The notes beneath the pieces were generated by a model, which worked only from the letters and a program-made list of their open reading frames with translations, did no database searches and was not told the DNA's origin. A stretch of 64,000 bases of DNA from Lachnotalea sp041821265 (lineage in GTDB: Bacteria > Bacillota > Clostridia > Lachnospirales > Lachnospiraceae), in NCBI GenBank assembly GCA_041821265.1, contig JBGUEQ010000016.1:1-64000 (forward strand), written 5' to 3'. Shown here in pieces: positions 17,096 through 26,435 of the stretch. Position 1 is the first letter of the stretch; each line of letters opens with the position of its first letter. A program made the translations under genes and the position numbers.

Positions 17096-17140
17096 AAAAA
17101 GAGCAATTCCCATTTGTATTAATCTTGGGATTGCTCTTTT
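17096..17140. terminator. Bidirectional terminator between the cyclase and pgi
   Basis: AAAAGAGCAATTCCCA and TGGGATTGCTCTTTT form a 15-bp stem with A- and T-runs at the two sides. It ends 11 bp from the pgi stop and serves pgi on the minus strand. Confidence 0.85.
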
Positions 17141-17150
17141 ATTATTTATA

Positions 17151-18500
17151 TTAAAGTCTTTTTAAAAGTTCTTCTCGTTCTGCTTCATAACCTGGTTTAC
17201 CGAGCAACGCGAACATATTTCTCTTATAACTCTCAACACCTGGTTGATCAAATGGGTTTACGCCCAACAAATATCCACTTACGCCACATGCAAACTCAAA
17301 GAAATAAAATAATTCTCCTAGGTAAAATTCATTCTGTTCTGGAATATTAACTAATAGGTTTGGTACATTTCCATCTGTATGTGCTAAAATGGTTCCATTC
17401 ATCGCACTCTTGTTTACAAAGTCAACGCTCTTTCCTGCCAAATAATTAAGACCATCTAAATCTATTGCTTCTTCTTCTATTAATATCTCACATTGTGATT
17501 CTTCCACATTAAGTACAGTTTCAAACATAATTCTTGCTCCGTCTTGAATAAACTGTCCCATAGAATGTAAGTCAGTCGTCAAATCCACTGCTGCTGGCAA
17601 CAATCCTTTTTGATCTTTTCCTTCACTTTCACCAAATAACTGTTTCCACCATTCTGATACAAAATGTAAACTTGGTTCATAGTTAGCAACAATTTCAACT
17701 TCTTTGCCTTTTCTTAATAAAATATTTCGAACTGCTGCATATTTTAGGGAATCGTTATCTTTAAACTTATTTTCTAATGCTCTTTTTCTGCCGCTTGCAG
17801 CACCTTCCATAAGCTTCGTAATATCCGCTCCACTTACTGCGATTGGAAGCAATCCAACTGCTGTTAATACTGAGAAACGTCCACCAACATCATCTGGAAC
17901 CACGAAGGTTTCATATCCTTCTTCTGTAGAAAGATTCTTTAATGCACCCTTTGATTTATCTGTTGTTGCATATATTCTCTTTGCTGCATCTGCTTTACCA
18001 TATTTGCTCTCAAGTAATTTCTTGAATACGCGGAAAGCAATTGCTGGCTCCGTAGTAGTTCCAGATTTAGAAATGATATTAATCGAAAAATCTTTCCCTT
18101 CTAAAACATTCATCAAATGCTTAATATAAGTACTACTAATGTTATTTCCTACATAATATATTTCAGGAGTTTTTCTTATTTTTTTGGAAACAGAATTATA
18201 GAAATTATGTCTTAAAAATTCAATTGCTGCTCTAGCTCCCAAGTATGAGCCTCCAATACCAATTACTAAAAGTACATCTGAATCTTGCTGAATTTTCTCG
18301 GCTGATTTTTTAATATTAGCAAACTCGTCTTTATCATAGTTTACAGGCAAATCAATCCATCCTAGGAAATCATTTCCTGCACCTTTTCTAGATAATAATT
18401 GTTCTTTTGCTGCTTCTACAAGACCGCCCATCATGTTTACTTCGTTTTCATCAATAAAAGATGAAGCTTTTGAATAGTCAAATATAACTTTATTTCCCAT
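17151..18500 (-). CDS. pgi: Glucose-6-phosphate isomerase
   Basis: It interconverts glucose 6-phosphate and fructose 6-phosphate in glycolysis. Motifs include GIGGSYLGARAAIEF near 82, ISKSGTTTEPAIAFR near 143, VPDDVGGRFSVLTAVGLLP near 200 and the catalytic-region segment WWKQLFGESEGKDQKGLLP near 284. I use the ATG at 18500, preceded by AAGGAG at good spacing; an upstream ATG nine codons earlier overlaps that site. The length of 449 residues is standard for Firmicutes Pgi. Confidence 0.96.
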   Translation of the reverse strand: MGNKVIFDYSKASSFIDENEVNMMGGLVEAAKEQLLSRKGAGNDFLGWIDLPVNYDKDEFANIKKSAEKIQQDSDVLLVIGIGGSYLGARAAIEFLRHNFYNSVSKKIRKTPEIYYVGNNISSTYIKHLMNVLEGKDFSINIISKSGTTTEPAIAFRVFKKLLESKYGKADAAKRIYATTDKSKGALKNLSTEEGYETFVVPDDVGGRFSVLTAVGLLPIAVSGADITKLMEGAASGRKRALENKFKDNDSLKYAAVRNILLRKGKEVEIVANYEPSLHFVSEWWKQLFGESEGKDQKGLLPAAVDLTTDLHSMGQFIQDGARIMFETVLNVEESQCEILIEEEAIDLDGLNYLAGKSVDFVNKSAMNGTILAHTDGNVPNLLVNIPEQNEFYLGELFYFFEFACGVSGYLLGVNPFDQPGVESYKRNMFALLGKPGYEAEREELLKRL

Positions 18501-18673
18501 TTGTACGTACTCCTTTTTGTATTTCAATTTATCTTCGCTAGACGAAACGTATCATATCAATTCGATTCGCTATTTCAACCGGATATCTAAACCAGTAAGT
18601 TGTCATGAATGGAGAAAAAACAATACTTTTCTTCACTTATTACCCTTTATTGTAGCAAAGTAACTCCATTAAA

Positions 18674-19399
18674 TCAAGTTAAAAATTCGCTTATAACATC
18701 CTTGATGATTGCCTCTGCATTGCTGTTTTGTATTTTTTCATTATCCGTTTTTTTGCCCTTTTCTTTTTTTGTATAATATAATATTTTTTCTTTGCTTTCA
18801 TTTAATTTTTTTGTTTTTGGAACAGTCGTAATCTCTTCTAACATTTCACGTTCCTCTTCCGTAATTGCATTTGCATTCACCGTATCATGTGATAAATGGT
18901 TTACTAATGAATTTTCAAAAAAATCTATCAAATTAATATATAAAATATTTTTTTTATGAGTTGTATCCAAAATTACTTCTGCTAATTTAAGAACCATAAT
19001 GGCACCAATTCCATAAATCTCATAAACAGAGCCCATTTTAACACTATAATTTTCTAAATAACAAATACATCCACACGCAATTCCAGTAACTCCACTCAGC
19101 CATGCTGCAACAATAGGAATGCGATTGAAGCTATATATACTTATTCCACATATCCTATGCTTATACATATATTTATCCACAAAAGCCTCTATGTTATTAA
19201 CGCCAAGGTTTAGTTTAAAACAATTTTCAAATTTAAGTTTCATTTGTTTAATCAGCTTATTCTTAGATGCCGGGACATTTTCTGATTGTTCCATTAGATT
19301 AATATAAATAATTGTTTGTACTACTTTAAAAGCTACCCCCAGCATTGTCATTACTATAATACAATATTTAATAATTTCTCCGTTTAATAGTTTCTCCAA
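18674..19399 (-). CDS. Membrane protein of unknown function
   Basis: The 241-residue product has an N-terminal hydrophobic helix (about 10-32) and two further hydrophobic stretches near 90-112 and 125-140. Residues 185-241 form a charged Lys/Glu-rich tail. I cannot name the family. It lies between pgi and the MTA/SAH nucleosidase gene in the same direction, with its own upstream gap, so its operon status is uncertain. The GGGGATTTTTAATTT before the ATG is a weak ribosome binding site. Confidence 0.65.
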   Translation of the reverse strand: MEKLLNGEIIKYCIIVMTMLGVAFKVVQTIIYINLMEQSENVPASKNKLIKQMKLKFENCFKLNLGVNNIEAFVDKYMYKHRICGISIYSFNRIPIVAAWLSGVTGIACGCICYLENYSVKMGSVYEIYGIGAIMVLKLAEVILDTTHKKNILYINLIDFFENSLVNHLSHDTVNANAITEEEREMLEEITTVPKTKKLNESKEKILYYTKKEKGKKTDNEKIQNSNAEAIIKDVISEFLT

Positions 19400-19527
19400 A
19401 TTAAAAATCCCCTTTCTTTTTATTCAATACTTATAAGGATTATATCTTATAATTCATCGAAAAAAAAGATAGGGGAAGTATAAATCGTTTTACAAAAACC
19501 TTGATTTTGCAAGGCTTTACGACATTT

Positions 19528-20226
19528 TTATAGTGCTTTAATCATATTCTCTACTAATACTACAGAATGTTCAATTGCCTTTTTTTCAAAGGTTGGATAA
19601 TCCACTGATGCGCTATCATCTGCTTTATCCGAAATTGCTCTCAAAATTACAAAGGGAATATGATTTAAATATGCAACTTGAGCAATGGATGCACCTTCCA
19701 TTTCTGTACAATAACCATGGAAATTACTTTCTATTTTATCTTTGATCATTTTGTCAGAAATAAACTGATCTCCTGTTACTACTCGTCCAATGTGTGCTTT
19801 AATTTCTGGAATTTCTTTTTCACATACGGTTTTAGCTAATTCAACCAAGTCTTTATCCGCTGTAAAAATTGATGTTTCCATTCTTGGGATTACTCCTAAG
19901 TCATAACCAAATCCCGTTGCGTCTACATCATGTTGTAACGCATCACTAGATATAACAATATCACCAATATCAATTTTATTTTGTAATGATCCCGCTATTC
20001 CTGTATTGATTACACGGTCAATTTTAAAATCATCAACTAATATCTGTGCACAAACCGCCGCATTTACTTTACTTATTCCACTTCTTACAATAACTACATT
20101 TTTCTCATTCAATGTACCAACATAGAATTCCATAGATGCCTTTTTAATAATCGACTCTACTTTCATCTTTGATTTTAATATATTAACTTCCTCTTCCATC
20201 GCTCCAATAATACCTGTAACGTTCAT
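19528..20226 (-). CDS. mtnN: 5'-methylthioadenosine/S-adenosylhomocysteine nucleosidase
   Basis: It cleaves the glycosidic bond of MTA and SAH, recycling SAM by-products and, where LuxS is present, feeding AI-2 synthesis. Motifs include IGAMEEEVNIL near residue 7, NTGIAGSLQ near 76, the catalytic/ribose-binding CTEMEGASIAQVAYLNHIPF near 172 and RAISDKADDSA near 195 with the catalytic Asp. The length of 232 is normal. AAAGGAGATAAT precedes the ATG. Confidence 0.95.
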   Translation of the reverse strand: MNVTGIIGAMEEEVNILKSKMKVESIIKKASMEFYVGTLNEKNVVIVRSGISKVNAAVCAQILVDDFKIDRVINTGIAGSLQNKIDIGDIVISSDALQHDVDATGFGYDLGVIPRMETSIFTADKDLVELAKTVCEKEIPEIKAHIGRVVTGDQFISDKMIKDKIESNFHGYCTEMEGASIAQVAYLNHIPFVILRAISDKADDSASVDYPTFEKKAIEHSVVLVENMIKAL

Positions 20227-20391
20227 ATTATCTCCTTTGTCTTTGCTTGAGTTTCATTTAAAATTAGATACAAAGCATAACACCTTGTTTCATACCTGAT
20301 TTTATTATACCAAATTTTTTTTTATTAACCTAGCTAATTTAAATATTTTTTGCTATACTAAAAGTTAATATATTGTTAAGGAGGACTATAA

Positions 20392-20631
20392 ATGTTTTAT
20401 AAAACAAAAGGTGTATGTTCACAGGCGATCAATTTTGAAATTGAAGATTCAATTATAACCTCAGTTGAATTCATTGGTGGCTGTTCTGGGAATACACAAG
20501 GTGTTTCACGTTTAGTTGAAGGAATGAATGTGGATGAAGCAATTAGTCGCTTAGAAGGTATCAAGTGTGGTAACCGTTCTACTTCTTGCCCCGATCAACT
20601 TGCTATGGCTCTTCGCCAAGTAAAAAATTAG
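20392..20631 (+). CDS. TSCPD domain protein (TIGR03905 type)
   Basis: The 79-residue protein carries CSQAINFEIEDSIITSVEF and GGCSGNTQGVSRLVEGMN, with later CGNRSTSCPDQLAMAL containing the TSCPD-like motif. The family is small, cytoplasmic and uncharacterised; the conserved Cys residues suggest metal binding as seen for TSCPD domains in ribonucleotide reductases. It is followed 16 bp later by the MurG-like gene and is probably co-transcribed with it. GGAGG precedes the ATG. Confidence 0.88.
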   Translation: MFYKTKGVCSQAINFEIEDSIITSVEFIGGCSGNTQGVSRLVEGMNVDEAISRLEGIKCGNRSTSCPDQLAMALRQVKN

Positions 20632-20647
20632 TCTGGAGGCAATTTTT

Positions 20648-21715
20648 ATGAAACGAATTATACTTACCGGTGGTGGAACCGCTGGCCATGTAACACCAAA
20701 CATAGCGCTTATACCTAAGCTTTTAGAAGCTGGCTATGAAATAAATTATATCGGTTCTTACGATGGTATTGAGAAAAAATTAATTAGTGATTTTGGTATT
20801 CCATACTACGGAATATCTTCCGGTAAACTTAGAAGATATTTTGATATCAAAAATTTTTCTGATCCTTTTAAAGTACTCAAAGGTTGTAATGAGGCTGTAT
20901 CTATTATGAAACAACTAAAACCTGATATAATATTTTCAAAAGGTGGATTTGTGTCTGTTCCTGTTGTCTATGCAGCAAATCGTTGCAAGATTCCAGTTAT
21001 CATTCATGAATCTGATTTGACCCCAGGACTTGCTAACAAAATCTCGATTCCTTTTGCTTCTAAGGTTTGTTGTAATTTCCCAGAAACAGTCCAGTATCTT
21101 CCAAAAGGAAAAGCTGTATTAACAGGCTCACCTATTCGTCAAGAGCTACACTCTGGAAACAAACTTCAAGGATTGAAATTTTGTGATTTCACTGCAAATA
21201 AGCCTGTAATATTGGTTATTGGTGGAAGCATGGGAGCTGTCGCAGTAAATAATGCTATTAGAAATTCACTCACGCAACTGCTTGAAAATTTTCAAGTAGT
21301 TCATTTATGTGGAACTGGCAAAATTGATTCATCCCTTAATCATCTTACTGGATATGTTCAATTTGAATACATTAAAGATGAGTTAAAAGATTTATTTGCT
21401 ATGGCAGATATTGTTGTATCAAGAGCCGGGGCTAATGCAATATGCGAACTATTAGCATTGAAGAAGTTGAATATTTTGATTCCATTATCTGCTGCTTCAA
21501 GTCGCGGAGATCAAATTTTAAATGCTCATTCTTTTGAAAAACAAGGGTTTAGTGCTGTGATAAAAGAAGAATCTTTAGATAATACAATTTTAGTCAATAC
21601 AATTAACGATGTTTATTTGAATAAGTCAAATTACTTGAATGCCATGTCCTCTAGTAATCAAACTGATTCCATTGAAATTATTGTTAATTTAATTAAGAAT
21701 ATTTCCACAAAATAG
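20648..21715 (+). CDS. murG: MurG-like UDP-N-acetylglucosamine transferase
   Basis: MurG adds GlcNAc from UDP-GlcNAc to lipid I, forming lipid II on the cytoplasmic face of the membrane. The protein shows GGGTAGHVTPNIALIP at residues 7-22, the acceptor-side HESDLTPGLANK near 125, and GGSMGAVAVNNAIR plus the UDP-GlcNAc-binding region SRAGANAICELLAL near 257. The length of 355 fits. It lies outside a dcw cell-wall cluster, so it may be a second, paralogous copy, as some Clostridia have. Confidence 0.88.
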   Translation: MKRIILTGGGTAGHVTPNIALIPKLLEAGYEINYIGSYDGIEKKLISDFGIPYYGISSGKLRRYFDIKNFSDPFKVLKGCNEAVSIMKQLKPDIIFSKGGFVSVPVVYAANRCKIPVIIHESDLTPGLANKISIPFASKVCCNFPETVQYLPKGKAVLTGSPIRQELHSGNKLQGLKFCDFTANKPVILVIGGSMGAVAVNNAIRNSLTQLLENFQVVHLCGTGKIDSSLNHLTGYVQFEYIKDELKDLFAMADIVVSRAGANAICELLALKKLNILIPLSAASSRGDQILNAHSFEKQGFSAVIKEESLDNTILVNTINDVYLNKSNYLNAMSSSNQTDSIEIIVNLIKNISTK

Positions 21716-21723
21716 TCCCTCGA

Positions 21724-21759
21724 AAATAAGAGCCAACTTTACGAAAGTGGCTCTTATTT
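21724..21759. terminator. Bidirectional terminator between murG and the HIT gene
   Basis: AAATAAGAGCCA...TGGCTCTTATTT form a long stem with inner ACTTT/AAAGT pairing and A/T-rich flanks. It separates two convergent genes whose stops lie within 10 bp of each side. Confidence 0.85.
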
Positions 21760-21767
21760 GCATCATT

Positions 21768-22175
21768 CTATTTTAAAATTTTTACTAAATTTTCTAATTC
21801 AACCTCTGATATCTCTTGTGAATCCCACCCCAAACTAAGATTATCATTTTCATATCGTGGTATTAAATGAATATGGAAGTGAAATACCGTTTGTCCTGCT
21901 GCAGACCCATTGTTCTGTATGATATTAAATCCATCACAGCCAAGAACTTCTGTCATTTTAGTAATCATTTTTTTCGCTAGTATAAATGCGCTCGCTGTAG
22001 TTTCTTCATCAAGCTCATAAATATTGGCATAATGATTCTTAGGTAAAATAAGTGCATGGCCTTTTGTTGCGGGTCCTAAATCCAGAATCACTCTAAACGT
22101 TTCATCTTCATAAATGGTTGCAGATTGAATTTCTCCATTGGAAATTCTACAAAAAATACAATTAGTTTCTTTCAT
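21768..22175 (-). CDS. HIT family nucleotide hydrolase
   Basis: The 135-residue protein carries the histidine triad HFHIHLIPR near residue 100, plus CIFCRISNGEIQSATIYED at the N-terminus with a CxxC pair. HIT proteins hydrolyse adenosine phosphoramidates and related dinucleotides. The length and layout match the Hit/HinT branch found in Firmicutes. It is divergent from the histidine kinase gene. AGAAGGAGAATAT precedes the ATG. Confidence 0.92.
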   Translation of the reverse strand: MKETNCIFCRISNGEIQSATIYEDETFRVILDLGPATKGHALILPKNHYANIYELDEETTASAFILAKKMITKMTEVLGCDGFNIIQNNGSAAGQTVFHFHIHLIPRYENDNLSLGWDSQEISEVELENLVKILK

Positions 22176-22270
22176 TTTATATTCTCCTTCTTTTTATGTC
22201 ACATTTTGTTACACTAAACTGTTTGAATTATTTATATTTTAATGCTAGACTTATTTGGGGTGATAAAGAA

Positions 22271-23035
22271 ATGCTAAATGATAATGACAGGCAACAATTA
22301 GAGGAAATAATGGAAAACAATCCTGAGTTTAACTGCCTTCTATTAAAAGTAATCGAAGAAAATAAATTTAATAGTTGTAAATTGTCTCATGAATTAAGAA
22401 ATCCAATTACATTAATTAATAGTTCATTGCAATTAATTGAATCACAACATCCTGAAGTTAAAAATTTTAAGTTTTGGAACGAAACTATGGATGACCTTCA
22501 GTATGTTCGAAAACTTTTAGATGAGCTTACATCTTATAACAAAGGTAATACTTTAATTATGTCTGAGTATAGTATCAGTGAGCTTCTTAATTCTACATGT
22601 ACTGCTATGCTCGCTGACATCAATACTGCCACTAGAACATTTACTACTAATTACAGTGAAGAACTACCTATCATTACTGGTGATTCTATCAAGATTCGTC
22701 AAGTAATAACAAATCTTCTTGTTAATGCAAAAGAGGCGATTGACCCAAACAATGGTATCGTAAGTTTAAAAGCTTACTGCGCAGATAATGATCACCTTCA
22801 GATAGAAGTTGCAGACAACGGTTGTGGTATTCCAATTGAGCACCAAGAATCAATATTTGACCCTTTTGTAACTTTTAAACAAAATGGTTCTGGTCTAGGT
22901 CTTTCTATATCTAAAAAAATAGTTGAAGCACATAATGGTTCGATTCAATTTGTATCAAAACTTAATGAAGGAACTATTTTTTATATAACATTACCAATTA
23001 ATCCACCATCTAAGAATAGGCTTACCCACGACTAA
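22271..23035 (+). CDS. Orphan soluble histidine kinase
   Basis: The 254-residue protein from ATG 22271 (preceded by GGGGTGATAAAGAA) lacks membrane helices and a recognisable sensor. The H-box is KLSHELRNPITLINSSL, followed by the N-box NLLVNAKEAIDP, the G1 motif VADNGCGIP, and GSGLGLSISKKIVEAHNGS. It should autophosphorylate on the His and pass the phosphate to a response regulator, but none is adjacent. An upstream in-frame ATG at 22196 has no ribosome binding site. The stop codon falls inside a strong hairpin at 23024-23045. Confidence 0.88.
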   Translation: MLNDNDRQQLEEIMENNPEFNCLLLKVIEENKFNSCKLSHELRNPITLINSSLQLIESQHPEVKNFKFWNETMDDLQYVRKLLDELTSYNKGNTLIMSEYSISELLNSTCTAMLADINTATRTFTTNYSEELPIITGDSIKIRQVITNLLVNAKEAIDPNNGIVSLKAYCADNDHLQIEVADNGCGIPIEHQESIFDPFVTFKQNGSGLGLSISKKIVEAHNGSIQFVSKLNEGTIFYITLPINPPSKNRLTHD

Positions 23036-23045
23036 AGTCGTGGGT
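23024..23045. repeat. Perfect 9-bp hairpin spanning the kinase stop codon
   Basis: ACCCACGAC and GTCGTGGGT pair around a TAAA loop. The stop codon of the kinase gene is part of this loop. The GC-rich CCCACGAC stem with a 4-nt loop resembles hairpins at IS200/IS605-type ends; it could also act as a weak terminator (followed by ATTTATAAAT). The element class is not proved. Confidence 0.5.
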
Positions 23046-23132
23046 ATTTATAAATCCACTTCAATGGCTATGCTATTTATTCTATATTATTAGCATCTAT
23101 AACTGTCTTTCATCCTACCAATTATTTCTATT

Positions 23133-24122
23133 TTAAAAAGAGAATATTTCATCTAATAAACGAAGTATCTTAAAATCACCTTTTGCTGTCATTTCTCCTG
23201 ACATAAAAGCTCTTTGAAATGTCATTCTTCCATCCATTATATTCTCAAGTACTTCACTTGACAGCTTAATGACAACCTCTGCGTTCTCCATAACCCCATA
23301 ATAACAATTTAGTTCTTCTTTATTGATATCAAGAACAAGGGTCCTTTGTTTATCCGAAATATTAAAAGAATAACTTACTGTATGAGTATTGGTACAAATA
23401 AAATGGTCTTTAAAATCATTGATGTATTCAACACGTTTAGACACATCTTTAGAATCTAGCTTTGTCTTAAATAAGCTAGATAACTGTTCGATATCTTCTT
23501 TTTGTTGTTTCACATACCTGTCATCTGATGCATATTTAGAAAGTTGTTCCGTTTCTTGTGGTGAAAGCTCTATCCCCTTGGTTCTTAAAACATTTTGCCT
23601 AACTGCCATATTACTTGTTGGCATATTTTTGAGTTTTTGTGAAATTGCTCTATATAAGTTTTCAGATGCTTTCTCAATAAGAATGGCATACTCTGCGTTA
23701 ATTTCAAAACTGGCTAAATCATCCACATATCCACTCATTCCGTTGCACTCTAGCCCGCCTAGAATAGCCCAAGCATTCGAAAGTGTAAGATTCGCTTCTC
23801 TTTCTCCATATGTAGTTGACATAACAATTGGTTGCATATATAAAGTACTAATCTTTTCTTTATCCGCATATAACCAACATGCATCTAAGAATTGTTGCAT
23901 GTATCCGCCAATACCAAGCCACTCAACCGTTGTAGCAAATATAATCCCATCGGCTTCTTTTAGTGTTTGTGGTAAAGTCATAATTGCATTTTTTTGTTCA
24001 AACAGATTATATTTTACTACTTCTACTCTTAGTTCTTCAAATACTTGTTGCATTTTATTAATCACATATAAAGTGGGATCATCCATAAGCCCTCTTCCAC
24101 CGTAATATATATTGATTCTCAT
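23133..24122 (-). CDS. Flavodoxin-fold reductase fused to an SCP2 domain
   Basis: Residues 1-190 resemble NAD(P)H-dependent FMN reductase/flavodoxin proteins: an N-terminal strand with YYGGRGLMDDPT, then GIIFATTVEWLGIGGYMQQFLDACW near 77-101. Residues about 225-325 look like an SCP2 sterol-carrier fold (LVLDINKEELNCYYG..., ending MTFQRAFMSGEMTAKGDFKILRLL). SCP2 domains bind acyl or other hydrophobic groups. The ATG at 24122 is chosen because GAAGGAGGTATAT precedes it; an in-frame codon six residues upstream overlaps that site. Substrate unknown. Confidence 0.82.
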   Translation of the reverse strand: MRINIYYGGRGLMDDPTLYVINKMQQVFEELRVEVVKYNLFEQKNAIMTLPQTLKEADGIIFATTVEWLGIGGYMQQFLDACWLYADKEKISTLYMQPIVMSTTYGEREANLTLSNAWAILGGLECNGMSGYVDDLASFEINAEYAILIEKASENLYRAISQKLKNMPTSNMAVRQNVLRTKGIELSPQETEQLSKYASDDRYVKQQKEDIEQLSSLFKTKLDSKDVSKRVEYINDFKDHFICTNTHTVSYSFNISDKQRTLVLDINKEELNCYYGVMENAEVVIKLSSEVLENIMDGRMTFQRAFMSGEMTAKGDFKILRLLDEIFSF

Positions 24123-24236
24123 ATATACCTCCTTCGCCATTTCTAGCGATTATCACTAAATTTGTATCTATATTTAATCCTAACCTTTATTGTATAATAT
24201 CATAGTCAAAGTAGCAAGAAAGTTTTCCATATATAC

Positions 24237-24842
24237 TTATAATTTTTTTCTTCGATATAAAACTATCCCTAATATAATACCACTAATAATACCACCAATA
24301 TGAGCCACATTATCTACACTTGTTGATGAAAATCCATAATATACACTGACTAATATCAAAAGGCCCATTCTTAATGTAGTTATTTCCTCTAATCGACCTT
24401 TATTCACTAATACTACATAAAATAAAGCTCCAATCACACCAAATATTGCACCTGAAGCACCTGCTGATACAGCATTTTCGCCTCTAATATAGTTATAAAC
24501 ACAAGATAATCCACTTGCACCTAGCCCACTTAATAAATAAATAATAACATACTTAACTCTTCCTGCCGTTCTTTCAAGAATATCTCCAACAAAAAATAAT
24601 ATAAACATATTATTAAACAAATGCTGTATTCCAAAGTGCATAAACATAGATGTGAATAATCGATAGTACTGTCCATAATCTACGATTAGGGGTGCATATG
24701 CTGCTCCACTTCCTATCATATATTCGGTATCTAAGGTAGAACCTCTCATTTCCATCACCGCAAAAACAATAATATTAGCTAAAATAAATAGGTTGGTACA
24801 TAATGCATTCTTTATTATTCTGTCGTAAGCTTCTTTTATCAT
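24237..24842 (-). CDS. Rhomboid family intramembrane serine protease
   Basis: The 201-residue polytopic membrane protein has about six helices. The catalytic Ser is in GASGAIFGVIGALF, and the partner His is in NVAHIGGIISGIILG near the C-terminus. HFGIQHLFNNMFILFFVGD matches the rhomboid helix 2 region. It would cleave single-pass membrane proteins within the bilayer. The ATG at 24842 is preceded by GTGAGG; a GTG start four codons earlier is possible. It lies at the downstream end of the Tad pilus operon; processing of a pilus or signalling protein is conceivable but unproven. Confidence 0.9.
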   Translation of the reverse strand: MIKEAYDRIIKNALCTNLFILANIIVFAVMEMRGSTLDTEYMIGSGAAYAPLIVDYGQYYRLFTSMFMHFGIQHLFNNMFILFFVGDILERTAGRVKYVIIYLLSGLGASGLSCVYNYIRGENAVSAGASGAIFGVIGALFYVVLVNKGRLEEITTLRMGLLILVSVYYGFSSTSVDNVAHIGGIISGIILGIVLYRRKKL

Positions 24843-24903
24843 ATCATGCCTCACTTATTTTATTAATAATGAGACCTTACCACTTTATAAAAAATATGTC
24901 AAT

Positions 24904-26415
24904 CTATCGGAATACATATTCTAAGGTAGCAAAGCGAATTAAATCCTCCGTTTTGATTTCTACTGTCTCATTAGATTCCAGCCTTCTGTTGTTATGAAAT
25001 GTTCCATTAGTTGAATTTAAATCTGTAAGAAAATATATTCCATTATCGTTTTTAATTTCTGCATGAATTCGACTTACCCTCTCATCTTGAATAATTCCAT
25101 CCACATGTTCTGCCATTTTACCGATCAGAAAAGATTTTTCTACTAATTCCATATTATCGTATTGATCCTTTGATGAAATCAGTTTTTTGTTAGTTGATTT
25201 ATATGCTAATAAAACTGTATTCCCATATGTTTCTATTTGATTACTTACACTTGTATTTTTTGAAATATTATATACTTTTGGCAATTCAGGGCTTGTTTTG
25301 GAATAGTTTATATCATTTTGGTTGTCTGCATTATTTGTGTTTAATAGTTCCTTAGGGTTAGCTACATCATTACTATAACTTTCTTTCTTTGTATTATTTA
25401 TTTTAATGTTATTACTTATTTTATTTTCATTATTTATTTTATTTTCATTTTGCATTATTTTGTTACTATGTTCATACTTCGTATCTGTCACTTTATATGA
25501 AAATGGCAAATCTTCTTGTGCTTGAGTAACTACAATAATATCTGCCTCTTCTTCACTTCTTTCTTTGCGTTTTTGGATAAGTATATATATTATAACAACT
25601 CCAATAATCAAGAATGCTCCTGCTAATTTTAAGGCAACATCATTATCAATTCTTATATTCTTTATTAATTCTATGTGAAACAATAAATAGTAGATTAAAA
25701 AAGCTATGACAGCTGCACTTACTATACCACTAACTATATAAAGTGGTTTAAATATGTTTTGATTCTTTTTTATGTTTTCTCTTGGTTCATTTCTTGTTTC
25801 AATAGGATTATATTCACTAACATTCTTGTCTTCCCTCGTAAATTCATCCAAACTCTCGGCAGGAATCTCCTCATTATCTCTTTTAATTGAATTTAATATT
25901 TCTTTTAAACTATAATTTTCATTTAATGTCTGCCTATACAATTCATATGCAGTTGCAACTGCATGCTTATCATTATGGTCAATTTTATCTAGGATATATG
26001 AAGTTAGTTCATTAAAATTTTTACTCATATCCACTTCATATCCCGGCATATAGCAAAAATATATTTGATTCGTCTCTATATTCATATAAATGTATTCTGG
26101 ATTCAAAATAAAATCATTTGGATTTAATAAATATTCCACACTACTGTCTAACACTTTTAAAAAGCTTGTAATAATATTATTAAGCTCATTCATTCCAATT
26201 TTTTTCTTTTCAAATGTTCGGTTCATTGGTTGTTTTGAAGTAATTTCATAGTAATATTTTATTATACCATCAAATTTTCGCATGTTACATTTCATTATAA
26301 ACGGAATTTTATTTGATATTAGCATCCTAACCTTGTAATCATCAATTATTTCCGAATTAGAGTTGTTAAGTATCATATAATTATTGTTTAAATCCCTTTT
26401 GTATTCTCTATTCAC
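24904..26415 (-). CDS. FHA domain membrane protein with DUF6382-like N-terminus
   Basis: The start is a GTG at 26415 preceded by GGAGGG, giving MNREYKRDLNNNYMIL, the typical beginning of DUF6382 proteins; an ATG at 26466 would overlap the previous gene. Residues 1-190 are the DUF6382-like domain, two membrane helices follow (about 225-250 and 258-280), then an Asn/Lys-rich linker. The C-terminal FHA domain shows GKMAEHVDGI, VSRIHAEI and DLNSTNGTFHNNR. FHA domains bind phosphothreonine, so this is likely a phosphorylation-dependent assembly or signalling partner of the Tad machine. Confidence 0.85.
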   Translation of the reverse strand: MNREYKRDLNNNYMILNNSNSEIIDDYKVRMLISNKIPFIMKCNMRKFDGIIKYYYEITSKQPMNRTFEKKKIGMNELNNIITSFLKVLDSSVEYLLNPNDFILNPEYIYMNIETNQIYFCYMPGYEVDMSKNFNELTSYILDKIDHNDKHAVATAYELYRQTLNENYSLKEILNSIKRDNEEIPAESLDEFTREDKNVSEYNPIETRNEPRENIKKNQNIFKPLYIVSGIVSAAVIAFLIYYLLFHIELIKNIRIDNDVALKLAGAFLIIGVVIIYILIQKRKERSEEEADIIVVTQAQEDLPFSYKVTDTKYEHSNKIMQNENKINNENKISNNIKINNTKKESYSNDVANPKELLNTNNADNQNDINYSKTSPELPKVYNISKNTSVSNQIETYGNTVLLAYKSTNKKLISSKDQYDNMELVEKSFLIGKMAEHVDGIIQDERVSRIHAEIKNDNGIYFLTDLNSTNGTFHNNRRLESNETVEIKTEDLIRFATLEYVFR

Positions 26416-26435
26416 AATTAATACTCCCTCCACTT

